Source: Cycas panzhihuaensis (Eukaryota > Cycadophyta). From it: a DNA stretch of 64,000 nucleotides. The stretch lies in assembly GCA_023213395.1 (NCBI GenBank), contig CM041465.1, positions 40,493,741 to 40,557,740 of the forward strand, read 5' to 3'. How positions within the stretch are numbered: the stretch's first letter is position 1; every line of letters begins with the position of its first letter. Below the pieces are notes generated by a model that saw only the letters and a list, made by a program, of their open reading frames with translations, ran no database searches and was not told the origin of the DNA. Below, in pieces: positions 49,185-63,193 of the stretch. A program made the translations under genes and the position numbers.

Positions 49185-50391
49185 GAGCCCCATTAGTATA
49201 TTAAATACATTTAAATATGCCTTATTCTATGCTTTTTATAACTTCATAATGGAAGGAGTAGAAAAACCATCATAATTTTCTCATTTGCAAGTATGTAAGT
49301 GAGGTAATATAAAACCTTTATTGTTATGCTTACATTTCACATTCACAACTTTGAGTAAATTTCCCTTTATAATACTTTCCTTGGGATCTCATAGATGAGT
49401 TGTTGAGCCTTCTATACTCATATCCTTAGTTATAAAAATATGAAATAATACTAGAAGTGAGCTCTAACTCTACCCAAAACACAAACTTAAACACTTAGGC
49501 TATTTTACATTGAGTTTTGCAATCAAAGTGCTAAAATTTGACTAAGTCCTATAATAACTACCCCCTTTATTACATTTGAGGCAAAATACATAGCCAATTA
49601 CATACCCATATGAGCTTTCATTATAACTTTTTTAATCAAGGTAGGAAAAGCCCTAATAATGCATAATATAAATTTCCTACTTTTAAATGAAGCTCATCCT
49701 TATAAAAAATATATATTTAGTGTCTAAGAATATATTATCAGATAATTTTATCTTTATCTATTCTTTTTTCTTCCATTTTTTATCCCTTAGCACTTTCAAT
49801 GAATCTATTATTAAAATTATAAAGAACAAAACCTCTCTAAAAGTGCATACAACTTTAATTAGTTGTTTAGTTATAGAAAATTATAATGCAAGAAATAACC
49901 ATCTTGGTTTGAATGTAATGATAAAAATGTTCTCTAACCATTACTCTCTTCTTAGGAGGCAATGTTCTCTATTCCTTCTTACTATTATGGTTATTTTCAT
50001 ACATCTTTATTCTAAATTAACACATATTTTTCTAATTTATATGTATGTATATGTGTAGAGATAGAGATAGGCGCACATATATCCATATATATGAAGTATT
50101 ATGCTTTTCATATAATTGGAAAACAAAGTTTCACATTGAAGATTACTATATTAAATGAATATATAGTTATATATATCTTGATTATATCTATGTTTATATA
50201 TTTTCTATCTCTTTTATTCTACTTAGTGTTATACCACATCCATTAATTTATCATTCTTAATATTTCACTTTATTAGCTTTATATTTATTAGATTTTTCAT
50301 ATGATCTACTAGATATTATAATAATAATCATAATACAAATGTATTAAAAATAATAGAAGATATAGATTTAAAGTAGGAATCTATTTCCCTC
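49185..50391. other. AT-rich spacer
   Basis: No element or gene recognised. The 123-codon plus-strand frame at 49687-50058 is Ile/Leu/Phe-rich from AT-rich composition and has no domain I know. Confidence 0.5.
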
Positions 50392-51013
50392 TAGTCAAGA
50401 ATGGATCAAGTTCCATCATATAAGTAAGATTAGGTATATGGTTTCTATCCCTTACCCTATTATATTTTTGTAGTTATTATAATATGTAGTGGTTATATGA
50501 TTACTTGGCTACTTGGATTTATTGCTTAATCCCTTTGCCTGTGTGTGACTCATGCCTATGACGACTAGGACTCTAGTCTAATGGAAATATTGAGCTCCCA
50601 TAGAGAATCTCTTCTTGGTGATTGGTTTTGCATATGCTTTTGTAGCCTAGCTTGGTGATTCTCAGCTTGTTTATATTCTTTTGACATCATCTCTTCCTCT
50701 TATCATGCTTTGTCTATCCCTTTGGTCTACCAAAGTCTACTTATTGAGGCTTTTTCCATGAGAAAATCCCTCTCCTTACTCACTTCATATGAGATTTAAT
50801 AATGTTGTGTAGGGATGATGATTGGTTGAGCCCTATTCATATCCTAGCATGTGTGATTATGATTGTTACATATAGTTCTGACTCATTTCTCGAATGTTTC
50901 CTATGCCCTTCTATCCATAGGATGACCTAGGGATGACTTATAGGTCTTCAGGACTATGTTTTAAGGCTCTTAAGGGAAACTGAAGCATCCCTTTAGTTCT
51001 TCTAGCATTAACT
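50392..51013 (+). repeat. 5' LTR of element M
   Basis: Matches 62573-63193 across AATGGATCA, TATGGTTTCTATC, GTAGTTATTATAATATG, GACTCTAGTC, CTCCCAT and ATGAGAAAAT. The start (TAGTCAAGAATGG against TATTGGAAATGG) and end (CATTAACT against CATTAACA) are inferred from alignment by eye, with a probable TGTT...AACA terminus originally. Confidence 0.8.
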
Positions 51014-53560
51014 TTTCTTTTCTTTTGGTGCATTGGGTAACCTCAACATACCCCTATGTTGATTCTCTCTTCTTTTGTGTCCTTATAGTGTGGCATGAAT
51101 GCGATGCCTTTCCCATCATTTACATGGCCTTTCCCCTATAATAAAAGAGCTTATTTACTCTTCTATCCCCTCACCTAATTTTGAATTGATGATGGAGGGT
51201 TTCTCTTTAGATTGGGCATACCATGCCTTCATCTCTAAATCCCAACCTTAGACCTCATATCCCTCTCTCGATCCCACCCAACAAGGCAAGGATCCTGTTT
51301 ACTATCTGGATGACCAAACATATCTAGATTTTCATTCTTATCCTATGTAAGACATAGGAGTTTCTTACCCCTTGGACTGCTCTCACTCTAATGAGAGAAT
51401 CCATGGGGATCAACCTTCAAGTTTTGCCCAGCACAAGGAGCCATCTACTTTATATGAGCAAGCTGGAACTCCTCTCATAGATGTAGTAGAAGCATTGTAG
51501 CAATGTTTTGAATTTGCGAGTGCCCAACCACCTCCGAAGTGGTTAGAAAACCTCCTTTATAGCATTGCCTTATCTTCTTTCATACCTGCACATCCTATCT
51601 TATCTCAACCTCTTTCTTCATTGATGATAGGACACCCCCCTATTGTCCCCTCATTCGCAGGTACTTCCTTTACTTAAAGGGCACCTTAAGGCATGCCAAT
51701 CTCCTAAATTAGGTTAAGCATGCCTCCTCCAAACCAAATAACTATTCCACCCATCATGGCACATACTTATTTTGCTTGACCAAGAGCACCTTCTCAGCCC
51801 TATCCTTCTAGCCATGGAGGATCTATCCCAGTGTGCCCTCATCCACGACTCATGGACTCATCCCTTTACATACCCCCTGGGTACACATCCTAATCTTAGG
51901 GGCATAGAGGACCCAATCCCCTTTCTACCTATGGAGTAGATCCACTACATCCCTATGGATTCATGCCCCCTATAGGCAGAACCTATGGATAGAATTATAT
52001 CCCTTACTCCATGCCTGCTTCCATGTGTATGGCATCGTACATGGTCACTTTACAAGAGGGGTCCATCCCCCCCCCCCTCCGCCCCTCCCCCACCACATCC
52101 TTCTTATTCTCATGTGCTACCCACATAGGGGGCATACTCTAAAGCTAAAGTGAGACCTTCTCACCTGCCTCCTCCTTACTTGACCTACCTGCAAGTGGGG
52201 ATGGCCTTCTCCTAACATATAGGTAGAAGCCCTTATCATCTTCAGACTCAACCCCATTATGGAGGAGCTAGATATCTATATTTACATCCTCCTTCCCCCT
52301 AGGTTGACACTTTAGCACAACCTAGAGCTTGTCCCTTTGTCAACTATAGATCAACTCCTCTTTCAATTGAAGCTCTTAGGATTAACCTACTACCTCACCC
52401 TCCTAAAGTGCTAAAATTTTGTGGCACTTTATTCCAAGACCCAACCAAATATGACAGGGGCTTTGCCATGGTATGTATCAATTATTGGGCTTATGATCAC
52501 ATTTTAATGAAATTATTCCCTAGATCTTTATAAGGAGATTCCCTTAAATGGTTTTATCATCTCCCTACTCATTTTATTCATTCATTCTAGTAGTTGGTGG
52601 ATGAGTTTATTGGTTACTTTAGCATGGCTCGCCCATTTGAGAGTGGGGTTAAAGCCCTATTCTCCCTTAAACAAGGTCACGATGAACTTAATTATGACTT
52701 TATTAGGCACTTTTACAACCTCCTTTACTCCTCGAAGGCTACATTGCTGAAGGAGTTAAAGCGAGACATTTTCATGAATGCCCTTTACCCTGAAGTCTAT
52801 GTCAAAGTCCTCAAAATGGGAGCAATAACATATGATTCTGCCATAGTGAAATGCTTGGTGCTTAAGGCTTTTGAGATCCAAGCTAGTCTCAAGAAGCACT
52901 CAGGCAATTGTAGTGACATAAGGCAACACCTCCATCACATGATTAAAAACCCTAGTAACCTCTAAGGCCTCCTACCACTTTGACTGAAAGGACCTTGGAC
53001 CCATTGACCTCATCCATACATTCATTCAAACATATGATAAAGGAGCTAAAGCTCAAACCCTCTTAACCCTCTTTAGATACTCATAAACCTATCCACCAGG
53101 CATCTCAAACCATGCCACCTAAAGGTGTAAATACCTAAGCATCTCAAGGGAAGAAGGCATGACCTCCCCTTAAGAAGAAATTATGTTCTGTTCATGGAGA
53201 ATGCCTTCACAAGGATTTGCAATGCTAGACGTAGCATCCTAAGTTCACCTCACAATACAATTCCTCCTCTAGGCCTAATTTGGACTAGCTCATCCATAGA
53301 AATCACTTCCTTGATCATGGGGAATGTGATTAATCTGCCTAGAACATAAGGACGAGGAATAGAGGATGATCCCCTAACCCACCTCCCATTAAGAAAAAGG
53401 GAAGGGGGTAAGGGAACTGTCCTCAACCCCAAGCCTTCATTCTCAATCATCTTCTTCCTCTCAACCCCAAAATAAGGGGAAGAGAGTTATTCAAATGATT
53501 GAGACTACTCTCTTATACCCAATTATAAGGTCTCAAGCAACTAAGGAGGCAGTTGAAGCC
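51014..53560 (+). pseudogene. gag relic of element M
   Basis: A Pro/Ser-rich N-terminal half (51180-52250, including a C/T-rich tract near 52065-52100) is badly broken. The retrotransposon gag core is clear in the open piece 52594-52965: VDEFIGYFSMARPFESGVKA, LFSLKQGHDELNYDFIRHF and LYPEVYVKVL, matching the gag core of Tat/Athila-type gypsy elements. A degenerate segment near 53170-53230 (CSVHGECLHKDLQC) may be the former zinc knuckle region. It would form the particle core. Confidence 0.75.
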
Positions 53561-53689
53561 TCTGCCTCTTAGTAAAACCCTTCTATAGATAATTTACCTA
53601 CAGAGATTCTTGTGATCTCTAAGACTATTCTCGTTTGCCTTGGACATTATGATTTTTAAAGGGCACTTCCCTAACCCACTAGGAAAGGG

Positions 53690-54600
53690 AATCCCTTCTA
53701 GATCATCAATGAACTTCACATTGTAGCTATAGGGATGTCCATGATGGATGTTTTGCATAGTTACGCTGAGCAACGTACCCTTCTCTTAGAGGCTTTGGGT
53801 CAAAGTGATGCCTTAATTCATTCCGTATATACCACCTCAAATGTGGTACCCCTCGTCTTCTTTGACCTTGAAGACCTCCCTCCTACTAATGAAAGGGAAT
53901 ACTAATGGAATTACCCTTTCACCATCACTATAGATACCCCTGATTATACCATAAAGAGGACCATTATAGATAATGGTTCCTTGGTTAACACTATACCTAT
54001 TTGCATGGTAGAGGAGCTAGGATTAAGGGCCCTTGAACTGGTCCCGTGGAGGTTTCAAGGCTATGGTGGTAGTGGAAAAGCACCCTTGGGAATAATATAA
54101 ATCCCCCTTACCTTAGAGGATAAGACTATTCTAATGGACATCATAGTCCTCCACATAGATATAGACTACAACCTCTTATTGGGACATCCTTACCTTGATA
54201 AGATGGGGGCCGTCTGCTCATTATAAGGGGGGCAACTCAAGTTTGCATATTAAGGGTAAATAAAGGTTGTCCTCTAAGATCTACCCCTTACCCAGTCATT
54301 CCATCAACCTTGTTAGGCGATCTTTGGATTGACCCATGAGGTTAAGGATCCATCCACTCCATCAACCACCTACCCTATTGGTGCCCATTGCACCCAAGTA
54401 ATGGGAGGAGTAACCCCTTCCTCCTCTAACCTCATTTGCTTCACCCCCATCAGCATTGGGAGTTATGGGTATCTCTTCGTTATAAGTGACCACGAATATG
54501 ATAATGAGAGCAAGGACCTTCCCTATGCCATATCCCTCCTCAACATGAAAAGGGAGTACCTTGCTTATCCCCCCCAAATCCCTACGTCATGACCTAGGGC
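53690..54600 (+). pseudogene. Protease relic of element M
   Basis: The retropepsin motif TIIDNGSLVNTIP (about 53960-54000) replaces the usual IDGGSS/LDNGS-type box, and IDYNLLLGHPYLDKMGAV (about 54165-54215) is the conserved second half. Downstream the frame reads TPISIGSYGYLFVIS and DLPYAISLLNMKREYLAY (open piece 54329-54592), a spacer I associate with Tat protease-RT linkers. Stops and shifts occur between segments. Confidence 0.75.
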
Positions 54601-55229
54601 CTTATGTAAGGATTATATTCCCCTTGTTTTGTCTAGAGGTCCACACACCATTAATCTTGTATGTGGACTCTTAGTCTATCTAACCGCTTCTTACTTCCTA
54701 ATCCTTGCCATCCTCCATAGATGGCAAGGACAAGGAGTCTCTTTTCTCATATGATTAGTCTATAATTTATGATTTTGATCCTAGTCAGCTACCACCTCCA
54801 TGAGCCAGGGTGTAACAACATAGGAGGATACCCTCCAACTCCTCTGAGGAGTCTCCTGACTATGTAGAGTGGTAGGTTGACTATTATGGAATTGTCACCC
54901 ATGTGTCACCTCATCCTACATTCCCACCAAGCAAGACTATCCACAGGATAGATTGCTTTGAGAATGATGAGGCCTTATTAAAGAATTTAGTGGGTTCTAC
55001 ACCCAACTTACCATATGGTCAATATAGAATTGGTTTCTGAAAGTACTTAACTTTGGGGTTATCTCTTACTGAACTGAACTGACTAAACACTATCCCTCTC
55101 CTCTTAATTGATCAAGCTCCCCTTCACTTTGAGAAAGTCAATTCCATATATACTAGGGTGACCAAGGACATTGTCATTAACCCCAGAAAGGTCATAAAAG
55201 TTGGGATAGAATGTTCTCCTTAAGAGATG

Positions 55230-55975
55230 GAGGAGTATACCCTTCTATTCCAAGAATTTTGGGACATATTCATATGGGATTACTAAGATATGAAGGGTGT
55301 AGATCCCTCCATCATTACTCACAACCTCACCACTATCCCGGGTACTCACCCTGTACATCCAAAATAATGCCCATTATACCCTAAGTTATTAGTTATTATT
55401 AAGAGAAAAGTGGAGAAGCTACTAGATGTAGGGCTTATCACTCCCATCGATTATCCTAAGCGGGTCTCCAATATCGTGTCCATTACTAAAAAGAATGGGA
55501 CGATTAGGATTTGTATTAACTTCTCAAACATTAATAATACTTGTCCTAAGGACAACTTCCCCCTACCATTTATTAACCAAATCATTGATCATACTACAAG
55601 TTTTAAAGTTATGTCCTTAATGGATGACTTTTTTGGATACAACTAAATCCAGATATCTCTTAAAGATCGTCATAAGATGACCTTCACTACCCTATGGGGA
55701 ATGTTCACCTACAAGGACATGCCTTTCAATTTAAAGAATACAAGTTCATATGATGAGCTTCTCTTATAAGAGGGCCACCCATCCCGTCGACCTTTATGCT
55801 ATCTTCATAAGGTATTGTAAGTATCACGTTAGCCTAAATCTGCTTCAATGCATTTTTGTGGTGATAGTTGGCAAGTTACTTAGATTCCTCATTTCTAAAC
55901 AAGTAATTTAGATTGACCCTGATAAGGTCAAGGCCATTATTGATATACTCCCCCTAAGAGCCTAGTGATAAATCA
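55230..55975 (+). pseudogene. Reverse transcriptase relic of element M
   Basis: The frame reads DPSIITHNLTTIPGTHPVHP and then the open piece 55410-55646 with LLDVGLITPIDYPKRVSNIV, NGTIRICINFSNIN, CPKDNFPLPFINQIID and VMSLMDDFFGYN (first catalytic Asp kept). It continues through DRHKMTFTTLWGMFTYKDMP. About 25-30 residues normally found before the YVDD box appear deleted near 55738, and the box itself is reduced to YDELLL. It then picks up EGHP, YCKYHVSLNLLQCIF and GKLLRFLISKQ. It cannot be active. Confidence 0.82.
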
Positions 55976-56004
55976 AGTAATTTTTAGGGAGATTAGGCTT
56001 CCTC

Positions 56005-56604
56005 AATTATTTCTTGGCAGACTTCACCATAAATGCTAAACCATTGACTAATTTGTTAAAGAAGGGAGCACCATTCATTTGGTCCCCTAAAGCCCAAGAA
56101 GCCATTCAAGAGCTCAAGTGGGCTCTTGTATTTGCTCCTATGTTGGCACCTCCCCTCTTTAATTGCCCTTTTATTTTATATACTTCTGTGACTAATGAAT
56201 CCTTAGACACCATGTTGGCCCAAGAGGATGACTCTACGAATGAGAGGGTCGTCTATTTCATTAGCCACACTCTAGTAGTAGCAAAACTGAATTATCTACC
56301 CATTGGAAAGGAGTGCTTAGCCTTAGTCTATATGACTAAGAAATTTAGGTACTACCTCCTAGGTAATACCACTCATATGATTGTCCAATCTAACCCATTA
56401 AGATATCTTTTAACTAGGTTAGACTTGATAGGAAGGGTTGGAAAATGGGCCATTCTCTTGCAAGAATATCACCTTAAAATTGTTAATAGGAAGTCCAAGA
56501 AGGGGATGATATTCATAGAGCAACTTGCTAATGCCCTTACCCCTAATCCCCTTGAGGTTACTGTTAGTGATTCTTTGTTGGATGAGCCCATCCTAGCTCT
56601 TTAG
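56005..56604 (+). pseudogene. Gypsy-type RNase H relic of element M (open 196 codons)
   Basis: A stop-free frame at 56014-56604 covers the end of RT (LTNLLKKGAPFIWSPKAQEA) and the Ty3/gypsy RNase H: PFILYTSVTNESLDTMLAQE, with Asn where the first catalytic Asp is expected, then VVYFISHTLVVAKLNYLPIG, KECLALVYMTKKFRYYLLGN and VGKWAILLQEYHLKIVN. Length and order are normal. It leads directly into the integrase, with no second RNase H between them. Confidence 0.85.
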
Positions 56605-56689
56605 CATGTGTCCCCCTATCCGTTAGCTAAGATTCAATGTTGTGGGGATGTTATATAATATCTTACTTAATAACAATACCCTTCTAATG

Positions 56690-57885
56690 TGAGTAATAAA
56701 GTGAAGTCACATATTAGGGCCACTGCTTAATAATACTTCCTTATATAGGATGTGTTGTATAAGTGGTCCTCCGATGGTGTTCTCCTCTGTTATGTGAACT
56801 TTAAGGAGACCAACCAAATCCTCCATGAGTGCCATAGTGGAATTTTTAGAGGCCACTTTACAAGCTAATCCATGACCTAAAGAATCCTTCATATGGGCTA
56901 TTACTGGCCATCCTTATTTAAGGATGCCCACGCCGATGTGCAACATTGTCGTAAATGCCAAGAGCATGCCAATGTAATCTACTTGCCTTCCGAGGTATTG
57001 CATACCATTGTATCCTTGTGGCCTTTCTCCCAATGAGGATTAGATCTTATTAGAGCTATTACTCACCTTCTTCTTCATAATATAAATTTGTCTTAATTAT
57101 AATAGAATACTTTATTAAATGGGCTAAAGTAATTCTGTTTTCATTTATAATAAGTTAGATTATTGTCACCTTTTTTTATTAGCATATCATCTATCAATTC
57201 AAAGTCCTAGATGTCCTAATTATAGATAATAGAACCCCTTTATTTAATAAGGAAATGGATGAGCTTTGTGAGAAATTTAAAATTTCTCACAAAACTTCAT
57301 CTCCCTATTACCCCTAGGCTAATGGCCAAATCAAATCTTTTAACAAGACTTTAATCAATATCTTAGATAAAACTATCATCTAATCCCAAAGGGATTAGCA
57401 TGTTTAACTCCATTCAGTGCTATGGGCTTATCGCACCTTGATCTGCACCACCACAAAGATGACATCTTTCTCCTTGGTTTATGGAACTCAGGTAGTTTTA
57501 CCCTTGGAGGTCAAAATTTCTTCTTTAAGGGTATCCCTTAAAGATTATGTCGACAAGAAATGGCGTCACCAAGCTCACCTCCTCGACCTTGAGGCTTTGG
57601 ATGAGAAACACTTGACCACATACCTAGATGACCTCACATCCAAATCTAGGGCTCAAAGGATATATGACAAACATCTATGACCTCATACTTTGAACCCTTG
57701 GGACCAAGTCCTCAAGTTAGAATATCTCTATGAATGCCTGTCTAAATTTGGCCCCAAATGGGTGTGCCCTTTTCTCATTCTCGATAGCCTTGATAATGGT
57801 GCCTATAAGATAGCTACATTAGAGGAGATCAAATTTAATAAACCTATAAATGGTAAATTTTTAAAGAAATTTTATAACTAACTTC
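56690..57885 (+). pseudogene. Integrase relic of element M
   Basis: The zinc region reads HECHSGIFRGHF (about 56826-56862) and HCRKCQEHAN (about 56944-56973). The core shows GLDLIRAIT, an Asp at IIDNRTPLFN (about 57216-57245), and ANGQIKSFNKTL where Glu should follow ANGQ-A (Glu to Lys). Later come LWAYRTLICTTTKMTSFSLV and YGTQVVLPLEVKI (open piece 57417-57680) and GPKWVCPFLILDSLDNGAYK (57690-57881), the C-terminal domain. Two of three catalytic positions can be placed; one is lost. Confidence 0.85.
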
Positions 57886-58700
57886 TTTCTTCTCCTAAGT
57901 AGAAAGAATGTGAGCCCTTTGCTCTAAAATGAACCTAAACTACCCTTTCAAATACAACATAGTTTTCTCTTACTAGGGGCATAATGTGCATTTGAGCTTT
58001 TAGTGACTCCATATGTTGGAAAGACGGTTATGAACCTTTATGAAGGTGTCATCCATCTCCTCAATAAATAGAGCCCTCCTTTTAGTCTATAAGTAGTGGT
58101 AAATGTCTCACAATAAGAGCATATTTCTATGACTTGTGTTTGGCTTATTCTTTGGGAAGTAACTCTACCACCTCCTACACATGAGTTATCGCCTAGGGAG
58201 GGCCCCTAGAGATGGATTCTATCTTTTTTTGTTGTATTAGGGTATCCATACCTATTCTCATTCTCTTTTACATCTAGATTTCTACTTTCCTTCTAAGGGA
58301 AGCATGATTGCCTCGCTCTAGGGCTACATGAGACTACCTAACATATAGAGGTGATCATATATGCTTAATGCAGGCATTATATCATGTAAAAGAACATATA
58401 ATGTTATGCATAATAAAATAAAATTAATATACATCTATATATCTATCATGCATCCATGTATCTATATACATCAACAATCAAATAAATCAACCATATGTGT
58501 CAAAATAGGATACCAATGTAGCCCATGTCTCTATATATATACCATCATATAAAATAGTACAAAAATCTATTAGTATAATGTGCCCTAGGAAGTCAAAATC
58601 CTTATAGGGGGATGTACAATCATATCCATGTGGTGGTATAGATGCCCCTCGAGGTTTGAAGCTTTCCTATCATCAAAATATATGATACAATGGCCTTAAA
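57886..58700. other. Element M spacer after integrase
   Basis: No coding recognised on either strand. It has short AT-rich stretches such as 58361-58552. Confidence 0.5.
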
Positions 58701-60640
58701 AGAATATAACATTGTCATGGTGTGTCTCCCTTAGGTCGCCCTCCTCTCTCTGTTAGGGACCAAGCTCCCCCGAGGCTCCTCCTACGCCTCTGTAAGGTCT
58801 TAGCCTCACTCTCCTCATCTCATTCCCTCCTATGAGATGGTGTAGTTGTGTGAGTGTAATTCAGATTATATGATGATCTAGATGGCATCTAGTCAAGTAG
58901 TTGATCAAATCGCTCTTGTAGGTGATCCCTCTCTCTCTTTGGACCTTACCTAGTTGGATCTCTATCCCTTGTAGTCACTCCTTCAGGATTGCTACCTACA
59001 CACTAACTCATGGGATGGAACCCCTATCTCCTACTTGAGCCTCTAACTCTTTCACTTGAGCTTGGAGTTGATCTCTCTCTGCCTAGAGTTGGTCCCTCTC
59101 CGTCTGTCTCTTTTGGGCCTTTATAGTCTAGATCTCTCTGACATAGATGAGAGGGGTGAATGCTACTATATGGGAGGCCATGGAGCCTAGCTCTTTGCTA
59201 TATGTGATAGGAGGCTACCCTTCCTCATAGACTTGTGGAAATATCTCTATGGTTTCCCTCCTAACCTACTCCTCTATATCCCCTCTATTTACTAACTATG
59301 CAAATTAATGTGGAGCATAACTAAATCTATAAAAATATAAACTATATTAATAGGAAAGCTACAATTAAATAATTGAAATAAAAGCTCTAACTATGAGTAA
59401 AGGAGAGAGTTTACCTCCTGGAGTGGTTGGCTCCTCTTTGGCTACCACATCTCTAGTTTTAGCCACTACCTACTCAGCTCTTGTCTCCTTCACTACTGAC
59501 TCCCCATCTCCTGGAGCATTTGGCGCATCCTCAGCCTCAACCTCCTCTGCCTTGGAGATCCCTACTCTAGCTGTAATTATAATTACCTCTCTTACAGCTA
59601 CCAACACTGAATCCACCTCTATATTAGTATCAACAGTGCCCTAGTTGTCCCTGTCTCATAGCTCTGCTACTATAGGCTCTACTACTAATACTCCTATTGC
59701 CTCTCCTTCCTCAACATCATTGTCTCAATGCATGATGCAATATGGGTGACTCATATAATCCTCCACCGCGAGTAGGTATAGTGGCATAGCTTCCATTGAT
59801 CTCTAGATGTAGTCTGACTCCTTAATACCCTTGAAGCATGTCATCCATCTTAGGATCAAGGGTGTGTGAGCTCATATCAACTATGGCCTAATCACTGAGG
59901 CCACTCCTCTAAAGTGGTTGAAGAACTAGCACTAGAGAAGGGAAGTATAGGAGAGCCCTCCTTGCCCCACAACTCGTATATGGTCTATGGTTTATAACGT
60001 TAACTACCATCAAAGTAACCTAGTTAAACCTCTCTCTTACCTCACACCACTTAATGGTATCCATCCAGCCTTTGGGCATATCCTTGTAATTCTATTTCTA
60101 GAATATCTAAAATAGAATAGCAAAATCTATCATCTTCCTCAACCAAGGAATCCCAGATATAGCTATGGTTCATAATGAAATACCCCTCTTATCTCAACGA
60201 CCTCTGCTAATGAAGTACCTGGCTACCTCCCTGTGTACTACATCTATGCTAGGTAAAGTACCTAGCAACACTAGTGGGCCATTGGCTAGTACTCCCATAA
60301 TACTTTGACCATAGACAAGAGTGATAAATATGTCTCCTACCATTAGCAAATGGAAGGCATGCCACTGCTAGTCCCAATGTGAGATAATGTCTACTAGTAA
60401 GGCATGATCTAAAGTATATTGGGGTGTATGCACTATATTTAGAAGCCTGCATCATCTCAATATTGCCTTCTCTCAGTGATCTAATAACTCTACAAAGCCT
60501 GCCATTAGCATACTAATATTCTCCCTATTGTCAACTACTATAATAAGTTGAAAATAACATCACTAGTGGGTCAACTACCCTCCTTCAGGGTTAGAGCCCC
60601 TCTCCTAGTCCAAAAGAATCACTAAAATGTAATAAAATCA
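58700..60640 (-). pseudogene. Antisense relic resembling the plant mobile domain
   Basis: On the minus strand a broken frame reads LLNIVHTPQYTLDHALLVDI (about 60380-60445), then ISHWD, stop, QWHAFHLLMVGDIFITL, GVLANGPLV, and later VARYFISRGR and SGIPWLRKMIDFAILF. The W----H-FHL---GD--ITL arrangement resembles the plant mobile domain (PMD) family, where W-PETHTFHLPxGExTITL is usual. Toward 59140-59000 a Gln/Glu-rich coiled coil (QTERDQL, AERDQLQAQVKELEAQV) follows, as PMD-like proteins often have. Additional antisense ORFs are known from some Tat elements. Frame links between the segments are not proven. Confidence 0.5.
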
Positions 60641-60699
60641 AATTTTGTCTAAAAATTCTTATTCTATTATAGACCCACGAATACATCTATAGGCCTCGT

Positions 60700-61700
<1,001 letters not shown>

Positions 61701-61704
61701 ATAA

Positions 61705-62115
61705 TTCTCCTCATCTACATCAATGGAGGTAGCCAAGGAAACCTAGGACCTTCTACAGCCACTTAGATTATCTGTGATCTTGCTGGGCATGATCTCATGC
61801 ATTTTGGGGTGTTCTTACTTGAGGCCACAAACAACGAAGTTAAGTATATGGCTATCATTGAAGCCCTCACTGATGCGCTTCATTTCTATAGTGGTCCCAT
61901 CATCCTTCATTGTGATTCTTAGATCATGGTATCACAGTTGACCCAGGTTTATCGAGTCCTTTACCCTCGATTAAGATCCCTTACTTTGACTGCCAAGTCT
62001 CTCTTATCCTCTTTCTCCTTAGTTGAGACCTAATACATCCCTCATGATTAGAATGCCAAGGAAGATAGCTTAGTTTGTCTTATCCTTGAGTATCATCTTC
62101 CACTTCTAGATGACT
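61705..62115 (+). pseudogene. Second RNase H (aRH-type) relic of element M
   Basis: The plus frame reads YINGGSQGNLGPS, where FDGGSxGNPGPA is usual (first catalytic Asp to Asn), then CDLAGHDLMHFGVFLLEATN, NEVKYMAIIEALTDALHF with the catalytic Glu kept, LHCDS with the Asp kept, QLTQVYRVLYPRLRSL and IPHD-NAKEDSLVCL. This is the archaeal/plant-type RNase HI known as aRH in Tat elements, distinct from the gypsy RNase H at 56005. Four stops replace Gln or Trp-like positions. In Ogre and Retand the aRH lies between RNase H and integrase; here it is about 3.8 kb after integrase. Confidence 0.78.
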
Positions 62116-62572
62116 CCTTGTAGGTTCAGTTAGATGCCTCTCTTGGAGAAGTCTCTAATGCCAACCTCCCTTCTCTACTCTCCTTCTCTACACCCTATTT
62201 CCAGGTTTCTTTTGTGGGCTTTAGTCCCCTTTTTTGTTCATCACTCTGGGTCATGCTACCCACTTAGGTGTGCCACCATGGTCATCCCCTTAGGTTGCCC
62301 TTTTCTTATCTTAGTTGTGCATGATTTGGGTTTAGAGCTCTATACTCAAAGGTTTAGTCATGCCATCTGCCCTTCTCTTCCCCCTAGCACATGCTCCATC
62401 CATCCATGCATTCATTGTAATACTTGCCACCCACCTTTGTTTATCGATACATTAGCTTCTTAGACATGTTTTCTCCTAATATATCTATGTTGATAGCATT
62501 CATTATCATTTGGCACTCTAGAATGATGAGGTTTTGCTACTAAGAGGGTAGTATTTCCCACCTATTGGAAAT
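62116..62572. other. Element M 3' untranslated stretch
   Basis: The frame 62134-62463 is open (109 codons, Pro/Ser/Cys/His-rich) with no recognised domain. No strong polypurine tract is visible before the 3' LTR; AAGAGGGTAG (62541-62550) is the best candidate. Confidence 0.45.
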
Positions 62573-63193
62573 GGATCAGACACCATCATATAGGTAATAT
62601 CAAGTATATGGTTTCTATCTCTCACATCCTATCACATTTTTGTAGTTATTATAATATGCAGTGGTTGTATGATTACTTGGATGCTTAGATTGATTGCTTA
62701 ATCCCTTTCCCTATGTGTGACTCTTTCTTATGATGACCAAGACTCTAGTCCAATGGTAATATTAAGCTCCCATGGTAAATCCCCTTTTTGCGATTGCTTT
62801 TTCACATGCTTTCATAGCCTAGCTTGGTAATTCTCTACTTGCTTATACTCTTTTGATAATATCTCTTCCTCTTATCATGCTTTTTCGATCCCTTTGGTCT
62901 ACTAAAGGCTTCTTATTGAGGCTTTTTCCATGAGAAAATTCCCCTCCTTACCCACTCTATATGAGATTTGATAATGTTATATAGGGATGATAATTGGTTG
63001 GGCCCTATTCATATCCTAGCATGCATTATTATAATTACTACATGGAGTTTTGACTTATTTTGACTGGTTTCCCATATGTTTCCTATGCCTTTCTATCCAA
63101 AGGATGACTTAGAGATGACATATAGGTCTTTAGGACTATGTTTTAGGTCCCTCGGTATCTTATCTCATCATGTTTCACCCTCCTACATTAACA
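62573..63193 (+). repeat. 3' LTR of element M
   Basis: 621 bp; see the 5' copy at 50392-51013. Starts TATTGGAAATGGATCAG, ends CATTAACA. Confidence 0.8.

Noticed and set aside
50380-50391. Target duplication for element M
   Set aside because: CCCTC before the left LTR does not match TGTAT after the right LTR; a loose GTATTAAA similarity in both flanks is too far from the left end to count.
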